The notes below the pieces were generated by a model. It ran no database searches. It saw nothing but the letters and a program-made list of their open reading frames with translations, and was not told the origin of the DNA. 64,000 nt of DNA from Pedobacter sp. KBW06 (GTDB lineage: Bacteria > Bacteroidota > Bacteroidia > Sphingobacteriales > Sphingobacteriaceae): positions 1,935,268-1,999,267 of the forward strand of contig NZ_QAJL01000001.1 of the NCBI RefSeq assembly GCF_003852525.1, given 5' to 3'. Position numbers and translations under genes: made by a program. This document shows, piece by piece, positions 26,719-36,793 of the stretch; the first letter of the stretch is position 1, and each line of letters opens with the position of its first letter.

Positions 26719-27699
26719 TTATTTATGCGTCACACCATTTAGCTTCACGGTAATCAGGTAGGTACCTTCCTGTTTGATCTGAAATCCAAACCTTGGGTTG
26801 ATGCTAAAGGTAGAACCAGGTGCTTGTCCAGCCGGGAAATTATCCAGTTTAGCATACGTACTTGGGATGCGATAATACATCAGGAAGTCACCGTAACCAC
26901 TGATCCGTTTCATTGGGAAGGGCGTGATCTCATAATTACAGGTCATTGTTTCGTCCCCGATTACTACCGGATTAAATTTAGCATAGGATTCGAAAGTAGG
27001 ACGGTCTCCTCTTTTGATGATCTCCCCTTTTTTTGGATTGAATGGCACTCCGTTTTTATCCACAATTTTCACGATTGCATTTGTACCTTCGTTACTTACT
27101 TTCGTGATAATCATCTCCGGATTAACATCCACAGCCCCACTAAGTCCTGTCTGATCAGAGAACCAGCTGTTGGCAATGGCATAAGATTTAAACAATTCCG
27201 CATCAAGCAGTTGGATTTCTCCAATGTTCTTGTACACACGGGCGCCACTTTCATTACTGACTTCGATATCGAACTCATATTGAGATCTTGAAGGAAGGAA
27301 GGAAGTGCCTGCATTGAAAAGAAACTGCCCGCTTGGTAAAAACTCAAACGGAGGAAGCATTTTCTTTTCCCGTTTGGCATTGACCATTGCAATGGTCGTG
27401 TCTACGGCCGGATCAATGGGCTGCTTATAAACATAAACTTCATGTTCTGCATAAAATTCCTCAGCACGCTGATTCGTTCCTTTTTTCCTTACTTCTAACA
27501 ATTTCACCAATACCGGAAGTGTAGAACCATCCAGGTTGAGTGAGCTTGTTACCTGTTTAATGTTTCCTTGTTCAATTTTAAAGGGGCTATCCTTATAATA
27601 CATTGACTCACCAATAAAACCTACCGGAATTTTCTTACAGCCTAGCCAGGCTACACTTATTAATGCGATCAGCACTAAAACAGATCTTATTATTTTCAT
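26719..27699 (-). CDS. SusCD-associated lipoprotein (DUF5007-like)
   Basis: 326 residues. A lipoprotein signal ends at Cys22 (VAWLGCKK). The rest is beta-rich with ESMYYKDSPFKIEQG near the mature start. Its place directly after a fasciclin lipoprotein and SusD is the setting where I remember DUF5007 proteins; that assignment is tentative. It likely faces the outside as a surface lipoprotein in the same complex. Confidence 0.6.
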   Translation of the reverse strand: MKIIRSVLVLIALISVAWLGCKKIPVGFIGESMYYKDSPFKIEQGNIKQVTSSLNLDGSTLPVLVKLLEVRKKGTNQRAEEFYAEHEVYVYKQPIDPAVDTTIAMVNAKREKKMLPPFEFLPSGQFLFNAGTSFLPSRSQYEFDIEVSNESGARVYKNIGEIQLLDAELFKSYAIANSWFSDQTGLSGAVDVNPEMIITKVSNEGTNAIVKIVDKNGVPFNPKKGEIIKRGDRPTFESYAKFNPVVIGDETMTCNYEITPFPMKRISGYGDFLMYYRIPSTYAKLDNFPAGQAPGSTFSINPRFGFQIKQEGTYLITVKLNGVTHK

Positions 27700-27725
27700 T
27701 TCTTTTGATTTAATGTGATTAAATA

Positions 27726-28385
27726 TTACCAGTAAAACTTGTGCCTGTTGTTCAGCACATGCAGGATTCCATTAGTCGTGATAATTCCCGATGTTTGGGT
27801 AAGCTCCTGAATATCTTTATCCTTATCCGGGTAATCATCAGGCAATGGTTTTGGGTCCAGCCCGTTCCTTAATCTCACCAGGTACAGATACTGTGGCTTT
27901 GTGGTCACTGTACCTGTATATGCTGTCGTTTCAATGAGCAAAATGGAATAGTCCTCATTGGATTTACTTTTAAACAACTTGTTTTCCAAAGATAAATTTT
28001 CGCGGTTGATGGATCCCTCAAAAAGATGGGAACGCAGGGAATCCCTTAATTCCGGAACAGGAAGACTATCCAGCGTATACTTGATATTTTCATTATTGTA
28101 TTTCAGCTGAATGATCTTAGTTCGTCTTGCCAACAACTCGGCGATGGAATAATCGGTAGGCGCAAAAAAAGTGGTATTTCCGTTGATCTCCTCTTTCATT
28201 CCTGCTTTATCGATAAGTCTGGTTAGCGTATCGAACAGCGGTTTACTTTTGAGGAAATCGTAGGTAGTCATATTTACCCTCGGATCATGAACGTCCCCAC
28301 CAATGAGGTAGTCATTCTTCTTACAGGCAGTTACGACAAGGCAAAGGCCAAAGAAGGTTAAAATGTATGCTAGTTTATTTTTCAT
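27726..28385 (-). CDS. Fasciclin-domain lipoprotein
   Basis: 219 residues from the ATG at 28385 (MKNKLAYILTFFGLCL); an upstream GTG is less likely. The lipobox ends TAC before KKNDY. The fasciclin (FAS1) signature is seen as TFFAPTDYSIAELL in the first half and TNGILHVLNNR at the C-terminus. FAS1 domains mediate adhesion and protein contacts. In SusCD loci such proteins are accessory surface lipoproteins; ligand unknown. Confidence 0.82.
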   Translation of the reverse strand: MKNKLAYILTFFGLCLVVTACKKNDYLIGGDVHDPRVNMTTYDFLKSKPLFDTLTRLIDKAGMKEEINGNTTFFAPTDYSIAELLARRTKIIQLKYNNENIKYTLDSLPVPELRDSLRSHLFEGSINRENLSLENKLFKSKSNEDYSILLIETTAYTGTVTTKPQYLYLVRLRNGLDPKPLPDDYPDKDKDIQELTQTSGIITTNGILHVLNNRHKFYW

Positions 28386-28413
28386 GAGAATCTTTTTTAA
28401 ATTAAACACTGAT

Positions 28414-29934
28414 TTACCTTAATCTGCCAATCCAGTATTTGTTTTGGGCCAGGTCTTTATTCGTAACAAACAGCGCTCTTGCTATCGGCCATTTCCAACC
28501 TTCTTCGTCAAATCTGGACTGAGGAAAACGATCGAGATATTCTACGAGTCTTTTATTTCTCACCATGTCATACCAGGAATGTCCTTCACAGAACAATTCG
28601 CGGAATGTCTCTTCAAAAATCTCCGTTTTAAGGTCAGCACCTGTATAATTCGTCAGATTAGATCTCCGTTTCACATCATTCAGATCCGTTAAAGCGTCTG
28701 AACTGCGGCCCAGCAATTCATTACATTCTGCTCTTAAAAGCTTCATTTCTGCAAGGCGGAAAATACTGATGTTACAATTAACCAGTCCACCTCTGCTATT
28801 TCCCGGATCCAGGAAAAACCGGTTCTGGTTGTTCTTTCCAATATATTTAGTCAGGATAAGGTCTTCTTCTTTAGTGCGGTCAAAGTAATAGTCGTAACGG
28901 GCATCGTCAGGATCGTTAAAGAATCCACCTACTACTTCGCTGTTAAAAATCGTTGATTTTGATTTTTCCGGAATATAAGGTTGCCCTAATGTATACAGAT
29001 AGAAGCCTCCATTTGGTTGATATTCCAACTGATCAGCACTGGTATTGATTTCAAAAATCCCTTCCTGTGATCTTCCCTTAAAGAGACGGTCAAAATTAGC
29101 AGCAGGCACCAGACTATAGATCCCTGAAGCAGTAATGGAATCAATTGCGGCAATGGATTTGGTCAGTAAAGTTTTATCAGATTCTTTGGTCACAAAGTAT
29201 TTCCACCTGTTTACATGGGCAAGCAAAGCAAATGCAGAGCCTTTATCAGCCCTTACAGCATGGTCTCCTCCGGTATTCCAGCCCATTAATAACCTGGCTC
29301 TGTTCATATCAGATGCACAGGAATCCAAAACCACAGCTTCATTGGTTCGCTGAACATTTTTAGACTTTACCGGATCCGGGTCATATTGAAGTATCAATGG
29401 TACATCTCCCCAAATCCTGACCATATAAAAATAGGTGAAAGCGCGGATAAATAAAGCCTCACCAATGATTTTGCGTTTTGTAGCCAGATTTTTAAAGGCA
29501 TTATCAGGCATTTTACCTACTTTCTCTATCACCGTATTGGCCTGAGTTATCGTCTTGAAATAAGGCGTCCAGTTTTGAAAGTCTTCGATATAATCTCCCC
29601 TAAAATCATCCACACTAGTTCCTGTTCCATAGTATTCATCTCCTTTTACCAGGAAATTCAGTGCATAATCTCCGCCTTCTTTAAATACTCCTGTGGTAAA
29701 ATCCGCATACACAAAGTTTGACATACCCTGTCCGCCCAGCGTCAGCGACTTACGAAGTAAAGAGTACGCCCCCATCAATCCGGAAGTAGCATCCGTTTCG
29801 GTTTTCCAAAATACCGCTTCGTATACGGAATCTTCAGGCTTAAGATCTAATAGTTTTTTACAGGAAAGTAAACCTCCGCAAAGCATTCCTCCTAAAAGGA
29901 GCATACTTATTATTCTATATTTTGATAAATTCAT
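28414..29934 (-). CDS. RagB/SusD-family outer-membrane lipoprotein
   Basis: 506 residues with a lipoprotein signal ending LLSCKKLLDLKPEDSVYE, the typical SusD start. Helical TPR-like segments (TYFYMVRIWGDVPLIL, LLRAECNELLGRSSDALTDLNDVKRRSNL) and the C-terminal RELFCEGHSWYDMVRNK motif are standard for SusD. It caps the SusC channel and binds the substrate. It follows susC by 34 bp. Confidence 0.93.
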   Translation of the reverse strand: MNLSKYRIISMLLLGGMLCGGLLSCKKLLDLKPEDSVYEAVFWKTETDATSGLMGAYSLLRKSLTLGGQGMSNFVYADFTTGVFKEGGDYALNFLVKGDEYYGTGTSVDDFRGDYIEDFQNWTPYFKTITQANTVIEKVGKMPDNAFKNLATKRKIIGEALFIRAFTYFYMVRIWGDVPLILQYDPDPVKSKNVQRTNEAVVLDSCASDMNRARLLMGWNTGGDHAVRADKGSAFALLAHVNRWKYFVTKESDKTLLTKSIAAIDSITASGIYSLVPAANFDRLFKGRSQEGIFEINTSADQLEYQPNGGFYLYTLGQPYIPEKSKSTIFNSEVVGGFFNDPDDARYDYYFDRTKEEDLILTKYIGKNNQNRFFLDPGNSRGGLVNCNISIFRLAEMKLLRAECNELLGRSSDALTDLNDVKRRSNLTNYTGADLKTEIFEETFRELFCEGHSWYDMVRNKRLVEYLDRFPQSRFDEEGWKWPIARALFVTNKDLAQNKYWIGRLR

Positions 29935-29968
29935 GATCGTCGTTCTAATTAATACTTATTTGTCGTCC

Positions 29969-32900
29969 TTAAAAGCTCGCCTGTATACCAAAAGTGAATT
30001 TTCTTGGTACCGGATAGCTATCACCGGAGTAAACTCCCAGCTCATTTACTGCTTCCACATCAGGCAAGCTTGATTTTTGGAAAGAATACACGTTATCTAT
30101 AATCGTGTACACCTGTAAACGTTTCATCTTGAATTTCTCCAACATCTTAGCCGGGAAATTATAGGCAAGATTGATGTATTTGATCTTCAGATAATTTCCG
30201 TTTTCCATGTAAGCGGAAGAGAAATTATTGAACTGATAATAATATGGCCCATACGGGTTCAAATCTGCGTATTTGGCATTGTCACCAGGCTGGCGCCATA
30301 CCGGCAATTTATTCAGGTCCAGTAATCCTGTTCCCGGAAAACTACCTAATTGTTTGTATTTGTCTAACAGGCTGGAGATATAGGTATTGTAAACCTCCCT
30401 TCCCAGAACAAAAGTGGTATAAACCTCAAGAGAGAAGTTTTTATAAGTAAAGCTGTTACTGAAACCACCAGTTACCCTTGGGTTAGGGTTTCCTACCCTC
30501 ACTTTATCAAAGTGATCCCATACGTCATAATCGTAATTCTGATCTATCCAGCGGTACGAACCTGGTTGTGCAACTCTGGAACCGTTCCAGTAAGTAATCA
30601 AATCACCTGTTCTCGGATCAAATGGAATCTGATCTTTTGTAGAGTATACCCCTTCTGATTTAACCAGGAAGAACTCATAAACCGGACGTCCTTTAGTGAG
30701 GATGAATGTAGTTCCGGTATTGGGATCAGTCACCATAATATCTCTGTTGCCATCCGGAAGGGAAACAATCTGGCTTTTATTAAAGGACATAATTAACCGC
30801 GGATTCCACTGAAATTTACTATCCGGATTAAATACCCTTCCAGACAGGTTTAAATCAATACCTAAGTTTCTAATGTCTACCGCATTTGTTTTCACTTTAT
30901 CATAACCGCTCGTTGCCGGCAGGTTTAAATCAAAGAAGATATCTGAAGTTCCACGGTTATAAGCATCTATGCTTACCATTGCCCGGCCTTTAAAGAATTC
31001 GGCATCCATACCAATATTTCCCTGGATTGAACGCTCCCAGGTCAGGTTATCCTGAGTAATCGACTGAGGATTAATGGTAACCGCATTGACCCCATTATAA
31101 GTGCTGGACTGACCGGAACCCTGATAACCGCCCTGACCAGTCAGATAAGAGTTAAAAGGTGCATAATAATCACCTGGCAGGTTTCCTGATACGCCATAAC
31201 TACCTCTGAATTTTAAGGAAGACAACCAGTTTTCGGTTGATTTCATGAAAGGTTCGTCAGACACGACCCATCCGGCTGAAACTGCAGGGAAATAAGCCCA
31301 TCTGTAGTTCTTTCCAAAACGGGAAGATGCATCGGCACGATAACTAACAGTGAACAAATACCTGTCTTTAAAATCATATGATGCACGACCAAAGAAAGAC
31401 AACAGGCCAGCGGCAGCGTTCTTTGATCCGGTAATCATGTTTCCATAAGGATCTTCCATCACATAGTTCCTTGGCTCCAGCCCCTTAACAGTGGTGATGA
31501 CATTGTTACCGAGTCCCGTACCGCCAACACCAGTATACTCGTTGGTTGTATAATTAATTGTGTTACCGCCCAAAAGCGTCAGGTTATGATCTTTACCAGG
31601 TTTAACGGAATAAGTCAGGAGATTATCCACATTGAAGTTATCATAGTTTGCTCTGGAGGATTGCGCGTAAAACACATTATTCGCATCCAGTATACTAGGT
31701 CTGAAAATATCTCTGCCCCCCTTGCTTGACTGCAATGCTCCCTGAGTACGGAAATGAAGATTTTTTACAATGTCGTAGTCCAGACTTATACTTGCAGTAA
31801 CATCGTCATTGATGTTTTTATCTTTCGCATTGTCAAGCTCTCCAATGAAATTCGCCCGGTCGGAAGGACTGATGTACAATAATGAAGTTGGAAAAGTACC
31901 TGCGCTGATAGGCAGAGGATTCTCCCAGGGTGCCTGACCACGGCCGCGGGAGCGGTCGCCCCGTGACAACCTGAACATCGCATCCATCTTCAGTTTGTCT
32001 GTCAGTTTTACCCCCATTGTACCCGACATGGAATACCTTTTGAACCCGGTTCCTTTGATGATCCCCTGTTCGTTATAATAGTTTCCACTAAAGCGGTAAT
32101 TGATATTTTCTACGCCGCCTGAAGCAGAAACATCATAATTCTGAATGATTCCTGTCTTGAAAAACAGACCCTGCCAGTCATTGGCATTATTAAATGCCGG
32201 GTTAAGACTATCTGTCAATATTTGCGGAAAAAGCCCCTGATCCGCATGGTTCGCATATTTGGTCAGGTAATCCATTTTAAATCTGCGTTCCTGAGCGCCA
32301 ATGATATATTCTGCCATTTCCCCATGTTTGGAAACTCCGGCATAGACATTCACATTGACTGCCGGCTTCCCGGTTTGTCCGCGTTTTGTTTTAACCACGA
32401 TTACTCCATTTGCTCCCCTGGAACCGTATATGGAGGCTGCAGCTGCATCCTTTAAAACATCAATCGATTCGATATCATTGGGGTTAAGTCCGGCGATAAC
32501 ATTAGTTCCGGTCAGGTCTCCAAAGGACGAAATATCCTCATTGGCCATTGGAATACCATCAATCACAAATAAGGGACTGCTCAATGCCCTTGCTGCACTC
32601 ACCGCTCTTCCGATGGAAGAATTTCCCCTCACCACAAAAGTCGGCCTGCCTCCCGGTTCTCCGGAAAAGCTTTGTACGTTCAAACCTGCTACTCTACCTT
32701 GTAATAGTTTATCAAATGTAGGAGAAGGCAGGTTTTCTATATCCTTTGCCTTAACGGTAGATACCGCAGCGGTAGATTTCTTCCTCGATACTTCCTGGAA
32801 ACCGATCACGACCACATCTTTTAATGCATTTGCAGATGGGCTGAGTTTTACGATAATTTCCGATTTTCCTCCAATGGAAATTTCTTTGGCATCGTAACCT

Positions 32901-33130
32901 ATATAAGAGAAGCGTAATGTACCATCTGCAGGGGCATCAATACTAAATTTACCCTGATTATCTGTACTTGCACCTTTAGCACTTCCTTTTAAAATAACCG
33001 ATACTCCTGGAAGAGGGAGTCCGTCGTCAGCACCGGTAACGGTTCCTGTAACTTTCTTTTGCGCAAAAGCAAATGCGGAAAAAAACAGCAATAGGCTGAC
33101 CATAAAGAGTTTTTTGTAAAACTTATTCAT
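29969..33130 (-). CDS. SusC/RagA-family TonB-dependent outer-membrane transporter
   Basis: 1053 residues. After a signal peptide (ending AFAQKK) comes a carboxypeptidase-like regulatory domain (about 25-110, VTGTVTGADDGLPLPGVSVILKG), the plug with IESIDVLKDAAAASIYGSRGANGVIVVKTK at about 215-250, and a beta barrel that ends in Phe. With SusD it forms a TonB-driven uptake pair. No glycoside hydrolase, peptidase, sigma or anti-sigma gene is adjacent, so the substrate cannot be told; the accessory fasciclin protein argues against a standard glycan locus. Confidence 0.95.
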   Translation of the reverse strand: MNKFYKKLFMVSLLLFFSAFAFAQKKVTGTVTGADDGLPLPGVSVILKGSAKGASTDNQGKFSIDAPADGTLRFSYIGYDAKEISIGGKSEIIVKLSPSANALKDVVVIGFQEVSRKKSTAAVSTVKAKDIENLPSPTFDKLLQGRVAGLNVQSFSGEPGGRPTFVVRGNSSIGRAVSAARALSSPLFVIDGIPMANEDISSFGDLTGTNVIAGLNPNDIESIDVLKDAAAASIYGSRGANGVIVVKTKRGQTGKPAVNVNVYAGVSKHGEMAEYIIGAQERRFKMDYLTKYANHADQGLFPQILTDSLNPAFNNANDWQGLFFKTGIIQNYDVSASGGVENINYRFSGNYYNEQGIIKGTGFKRYSMSGTMGVKLTDKLKMDAMFRLSRGDRSRGRGQAPWENPLPISAGTFPTSLLYISPSDRANFIGELDNAKDKNINDDVTASISLDYDIVKNLHFRTQGALQSSKGGRDIFRPSILDANNVFYAQSSRANYDNFNVDNLLTYSVKPGKDHNLTLLGGNTINYTTNEYTGVGGTGLGNNVITTVKGLEPRNYVMEDPYGNMITGSKNAAAGLLSFFGRASYDFKDRYLFTVSYRADASSRFGKNYRWAYFPAVSAGWVVSDEPFMKSTENWLSSLKFRGSYGVSGNLPGDYYAPFNSYLTGQGGYQGSGQSSTYNGVNAVTINPQSITQDNLTWERSIQGNIGMDAEFFKGRAMVSIDAYNRGTSDIFFDLNLPATSGYDKVKTNAVDIRNLGIDLNLSGRVFNPDSKFQWNPRLIMSFNKSQIVSLPDGNRDIMVTDPNTGTTFILTKGRPVYEFFLVKSEGVYSTKDQIPFDPRTGDLITYWNGSRVAQPGSYRWIDQNYDYDVWDHFDKVRVGNPNPRVTGGFSNSFTYKNFSLEVYTTFVLGREVYNTYISSLLDKYKQLGSFPGTGLLDLNKLPVWRQPGDNAKYADLNPYGPYYYQFNNFSSAYMENGNYLKIKYINLAYNFPAKMLEKFKMKRLQVYTIIDNVYSFQKSSLPDVEAVNELGVYSGDSYPVPRKFTFGIQASF

Positions 33131-33886
33131 AAATTTTTGTTTAATTAAAAATTAAGCTGTGTTCGATAACAATAGGAAGATTTGTCTGAGACGTAGGAAT
33201 AGATTGATTAAGCTATCCTGTCCAAACAAACGGATACTAGATGAGTCTAAATCTGATCATACGGGGCGTGGTTTAGGTTAAGTTGAATTGGTTAATTTGT
33301 TAAGAACCCCCCTCTAAAACTATTTGGTCGAATAGCTGGTCATATTTTAGTGCCGGGTTCAAAATCTAATGTATTGTTAATCGAACGTCATTTAACAAGT
33401 TTTAACAACACAAACGTTTGCATTATCCCATTATTAACACTATAGGCACAGTAAAGAGAGGAGTTTCAATAAATCAAAAAGAAAAACATCAATCAAAAAT
33501 CGTAAAAAAAAATCCTACAGAAATAACGCCTGCATGCTGTAAATGCCATTCAAAAAAAATAATACATGAATATTACACAAACGATTGTTTTCCACAAAAA
33601 ACGGCCTTCAACTTCATAAATCGATGAAAATCAATTTCTCAGGACCGAAACACCATTCCCTGCAAAAATAGGTTCATCTAAATGCTGATGACCACTAAAA
33701 CGCGGCAAAAGGCCGAAAAATCAGTTCAAACCCAGTCACACCGGGAATCCCCATTATTTCATTTCTTTATAAGCAAGAGATGAACAGCAAAGTGGAAAAT
33801 CCAATGCCCCACTCCAACCGCGTAGAAATTAGATAAATACGGGAAAGCCCTTCATTTCTCAGTTTGAAATACTATTTTTGAACAAA
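33131..33886. other. 756-bp region upstream of susC, no convincing gene
   Basis: AT-rich. It must hold the susC promoter (minus strand), but no CAAAnnTA box was found near 33131-33300. A 10-bp palindrome (33411-33420) with the AAACGTTT core resembles LacI-type operators. A 69-codon open frame at 33418 starts with TTG, is Lys/His-rich and looks random. Confidence 0.5.
33873..33880 (+). promoter_or_regulatory. Candidate -7 box directly before a small ORF
   Basis: TATTTTTG fits TAnnTTTG and ends 6 nt before the ATG at 33887, which would make the transcript nearly leaderless. No good -33 box was seen. Confidence 0.3.
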
Positions 33887-34090
33887 ATGTATGTAATCAA
33901 AGTAAAAGGCATCGCCAAAATCCCTGACTATGTGCAGTTGAGGGATGATAAGTTCACTTTACTAGCCTATTTCAGGGTCGACAGACCTGACAAATCCCTG
34001 GATAAATTAGGTTTAGGTGATAAATTGCCCTATATAATGAGTTTTGTTAATGATTTGCCTTTCGGACAAATTGCTAAATTAGATATTTAA
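33887..34090 (+). CDS. Conserved-looking small protein upstream of ftsE
   Basis: 67 residues from the ATG at 33887. MYVIKVKGIAKIPDYVQLRDDKFTLLAYFRV looks like a compact alpha/beta protein; PDKSLDKLGLGDKLPYIMSFV follows. No signal peptide or membrane helix. It is 2 bp ahead of ftsE, so both are translated from one message and may act together in division. I do not know a family name. Confidence 0.7.
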   Translation: MYVIKVKGIAKIPDYVQLRDDKFTLLAYFRVDRPDKSLDKLGLGDKLPYIMSFVNDLPFGQIAKLDI

Positions 34091-34092
34091 AC

Positions 34093-34776
34093 ATGGCAGA
34101 AAACGCAGTTATAAATTTAAAGAAAGTAGATGTATTCCAGCAAAAGCACCTGGTTTTATCTAATGTAAATCTGAATGTAGATAAGGGAGAGTTTGTTTTT
34201 CTGATCGGTCAGACGGGATCTGGTAAAAGTAGTTTGCTTAAGATCATTTACGGAGACCTGCATATTGGAAATGGCGACGGACAGATTGCAGGCTTTGATT
34301 TAAAAAACCTGGCGATAAAAGATGTTCCTTATCTGCGAAGAAAACTGGGCATCGTTTTTCAGGATTTTCAATTGCTATCCGATAGAACCGTAGAGAAAAA
34401 TCTGGAGTTTGTATTGAAAGCTACAGGATGGAAAGATGCGGCTTTAATTCAGGAGCGCATTAAAGATGTATTGGAGAAAGTTGGCCTGAGGTCAAAAATC
34501 AGAAAAATGCCTCATGAGCTTTCCGGTGGAGAGCAGCAGCGTGTGGTCATTGCCCGTGCTTTACTGAACAATCCGGAGATCATCCTTGCGGATGAGCCTA
34601 CAGGCAACCTGGACCCGGATACTTCCGAAGAAATTGTAATGTTGTTAAAACAAATCAGTCAGAGTGGCACAGCCGTGTTAATGGCCACCCACGACTACCA
34701 TATTATCCGTACTTTCCCATCCAGAATCATCAAGTGTGAGGGTGGTATTGTGCACGAAGATGCACAAATCGTGTAA
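34093..34776 (+). CDS. ftsE: FtsE-type ABC ATPase
   Basis: 227 residues. Walker A GQTGSGKS is at 39-46, the signature is LSGGEQQR, and Walker [12 protein letters not shown] follows, with the switch His in MATHDYHI. Length and the short KVDVFQQ start fit FtsE, which with FtsX signals to peptidoglycan hydrolases at the division site. ftsX is not next to it here. A LolD-type role is a less likely alternative. Confidence 0.85.
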   Translation: MAENAVINLKKVDVFQQKHLVLSNVNLNVDKGEFVFLIGQTGSGKSSLLKIIYGDLHIGNGDGQIAGFDLKNLAIKDVPYLRRKLGIVFQDFQLLSDRTVEKNLEFVLKATGWKDAALIQERIKDVLEKVGLRSKIRKMPHELSGGEQQRVVIARALLNNPEIILADEPTGNLDPDTSEEIVMLLKQISQSGTAVLMATHDYHIIRTFPSRIIKCEGGIVHEDAQIV

Positions 34777-34803
34777 TCGGCTATCCTGACAAAAATATTC
34801 TTA

Positions 34804-34862
34804 ATCAGCCATTCTGGTCAGTCTTTTCTATTTAAAGCTGACAGCATGGCTGATATTTTTTA
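34804..34862 (+). terminator. Terminator after ftsE
   Basis: 9-bp outer stem (34804-34812 with 34846-34854) with an inner GTCAG/CTGAC pairing, followed by a run of six T. It separates ftsE from grpE. Confidence 0.8.
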
Positions 34863-34905
34863 TTGGCAAACCTTTTGAGTTTAGATCCAAAAATTCTACT
34901 ATACC

Positions 34906-35487
34906 ATGTTTAGCAAGAAGAAAAAAAACGACATCGAAGATCCTATTGTGGAAAATACTGCTGATGAGCAGGTAACCAGCGAGCAAGCCGAAGAAAGTGC
35001 AGATGCCGCTTCAACTGAAGAAGTTCAACCTGAAATCTCTGTTGAGGAAAAATTACAACAAGAAGTTGCAGCTTTAAATGATAAATACCTGCGCCTGTTT
35101 GCAGAGTTTGACAACTATAAACGTCGTACTCAAAAAGAACGCGTAGAGCTTTTACAAACTGCAGGTAAAGACGTGATCATTTCTATGCTTCCTGTATTAG
35201 ATGATTTTGACCGTGCCAATAAGGCAATGGACGGAGCAACGGATATCAATCCAATCCGCGAAGGTATTGCTTTGGTTCACCATAAATTAAAAAGCGTATT
35301 AGGACAGAAAGGCCTGAAAGAAATGGAAAGCATCAGCACTCCTTTTGATACAGACCTTCATGAAGCGATAACAAAAATCCCTGCTCCAAATGAAGAGTTG
35401 AAAGGAAAAGTTATAGACGAATTAGAAAAAGGATACACTTTAAACGACAAGGTAATACGCTTTGCCAAAGTCGTAGTAGGTAGTTAA
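34906..35487 (+). CDS. grpE: Nucleotide exchange factor GrpE
   Basis: 193 residues. An acidic, disordered N-terminus (1-50) precedes the long coiled coil and then the NYKRRTQKERVELLQTAGKDVI helix and the C-terminal beta wing with GYTLNDKVIRFAKVVV. GrpE speeds ADP release from DnaK. Six bp separate it from dnaJ, the standard pair. Confidence 0.95.
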   Translation: MFSKKKKNDIEDPIVENTADEQVTSEQAEESADAASTEEVQPEISVEEKLQQEVAALNDKYLRLFAEFDNYKRRTQKERVELLQTAGKDVIISMLPVLDDFDRANKAMDGATDINPIREGIALVHHKLKSVLGQKGLKEMESISTPFDTDLHEAITKIPAPNEELKGKVIDELEKGYTLNDKVIRFAKVVVGS

Positions 35488-35493
35488 TATTTT

Positions 35494-36669
35494 ATGAGCA
35501 AAAGAGATTATTATGATGTGCTTGGTGTATCCAAGAGTTCATCCGCCGAAGAGATAAAAAAGGCTTATCGCAAACTGGCCATCAAGTTTCACCCGGATAA
35601 AAATCCGAATGACAAGACGGCTGAGGATAAGTTTAAGGAAGCAGCCGAGGCTTACGAGATTTTAAGTAATCCGGAGAAAAAACAACGTTATGACCATTAT
35701 GGCCATGCCGGTGTTGGTGGTGCTTCAGGTAACGGCGGCGGATATGGCGGCGGCGGCATGAACATGGAAGATATCTTCAGCCAGTTTGGCGATATCTTTG
35801 GTGGCGGTGGCGGCAGTCCATTTGATAGCTTCTTTGGCGGCGGCGGACAGCAATCTCGTGGTGGTGGCAGACGTGTGGCAAAAGGCACTAACCTGCGCAT
35901 CAAGGTAAAACTTACCCTGGAAGAGATTGCCAACGGCACAGAAAAGAAAATTAAAGTAAATAAACAGATTACCTGTAAAACCTGCGATGGATCAGGTGCC
36001 AAAGACCGCAATTCGGTAAGCACCTGTCAGACTTGCGGGGGAAGCGGAGCGGTACGCAGGGTCACCAATACGATATTGGGCCAGATGCAAACCACTGCAA
36101 CCTGCCCTACCTGTAATGGTAGCGGTTCACAGATTACCTCTAAATGTAATTCCTGCCATGGTGAAGGCATCGTTCGCGGTGAAGAAACCATTACTATCAA
36201 CATCCCTGCAGGTGTAAGTGATGGCATGCAGCTGAGCATGAGCGGAAAAGGTAATGCTGCCCCTAACGGCGGTATTCCGGGAGACCTGATCATTCTGATT
36301 GAAGAAGTAGCCCACGAAACCCTGAAACGCGAAGGAAACAATGTGGTTTATGACCTGCATGTATCTATCATTGATGCAGCATTGGGTTATAGCGCAGAAG
36401 TTCCTACCATTGACGGTAAAGCGAAAATCAAAATCGAACCAGGTACCCAAAGCGGCAAATTATTGCGTTTGAAAGGCAAAGGCCTTCCTGAAATCAACTC
36501 TTATCACCGTGGTGATCAGATCATCCACATCAACATCTGGACACCTAAAGCATTGAGTTCGGAAGAAAGAAGCATGCTGGAGAAATTGAGGGAATCACCG
36601 AACTTCAAACCTCAGCCAGGAAAGAATGACAAAAGCTTCTTCGAGAAGATGAAAGAATATTTCGAGTAA
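35494..36669 (+). CDS. dnaJ: Chaperone DnaJ
   Basis: 391 residues, full-length DnaJ. J domain with HPD at 33-35, a Gly/Phe-rich stretch (about 70-130), four zinc repeats [24 protein letters not shown] and CNSCHGEG, then the substrate-binding C-terminal domains. It loads clients on DnaK. The Gly-rich linker is unusually Gly-dense. A strong terminator follows. Confidence 0.97.
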   Translation: MSKRDYYDVLGVSKSSSAEEIKKAYRKLAIKFHPDKNPNDKTAEDKFKEAAEAYEILSNPEKKQRYDHYGHAGVGGASGNGGGYGGGGMNMEDIFSQFGDIFGGGGGSPFDSFFGGGGQQSRGGGRRVAKGTNLRIKVKLTLEEIANGTEKKIKVNKQITCKTCDGSGAKDRNSVSTCQTCGGSGAVRRVTNTILGQMQTTATCPTCNGSGSQITSKCNSCHGEGIVRGEETITINIPAGVSDGMQLSMSGKGNAAPNGGIPGDLIILIEEVAHETLKREGNNVVYDLHVSIIDAALGYSAEVPTIDGKAKIKIEPGTQSGKLLRLKGKGLPEINSYHRGDQIIHINIWTPKALSSEERSMLEKLRESPNFKPQPGKNDKSFFEKMKEYFE

Positions 36670-36691
36670 AATTTACTCCTGAATAGGTATT

Positions 36692-36728
36692 AAAGCGGGA
36701 TCATTTAAAAAATGATCCCGCTTTTTTT
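36692..36728 (+). terminator. Strong terminator after grpE-dnaJ
   Basis: Perfect 15-bp stem (36692-36706 with 36710-36724), 3-nt loop and T run. Confidence 0.92.
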
Positions 36729-36793
36729 ATTGGTCTTTTTTGTAACATTTTGTCACAAAGCGCTACTAATTACATGACTAATAAAACTAATAC

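Noticed and set aside
33411..33420. LacI-type operator for susC
   Set aside because: A 10-bp palindrome more than 280 bp from the susC start, with no regulator nearby, is too weak to call.
33418..33627. 69-codon ORF upstream of ftsE region
   Set aside because: TTG start, random-looking composition and no link to neighbours.
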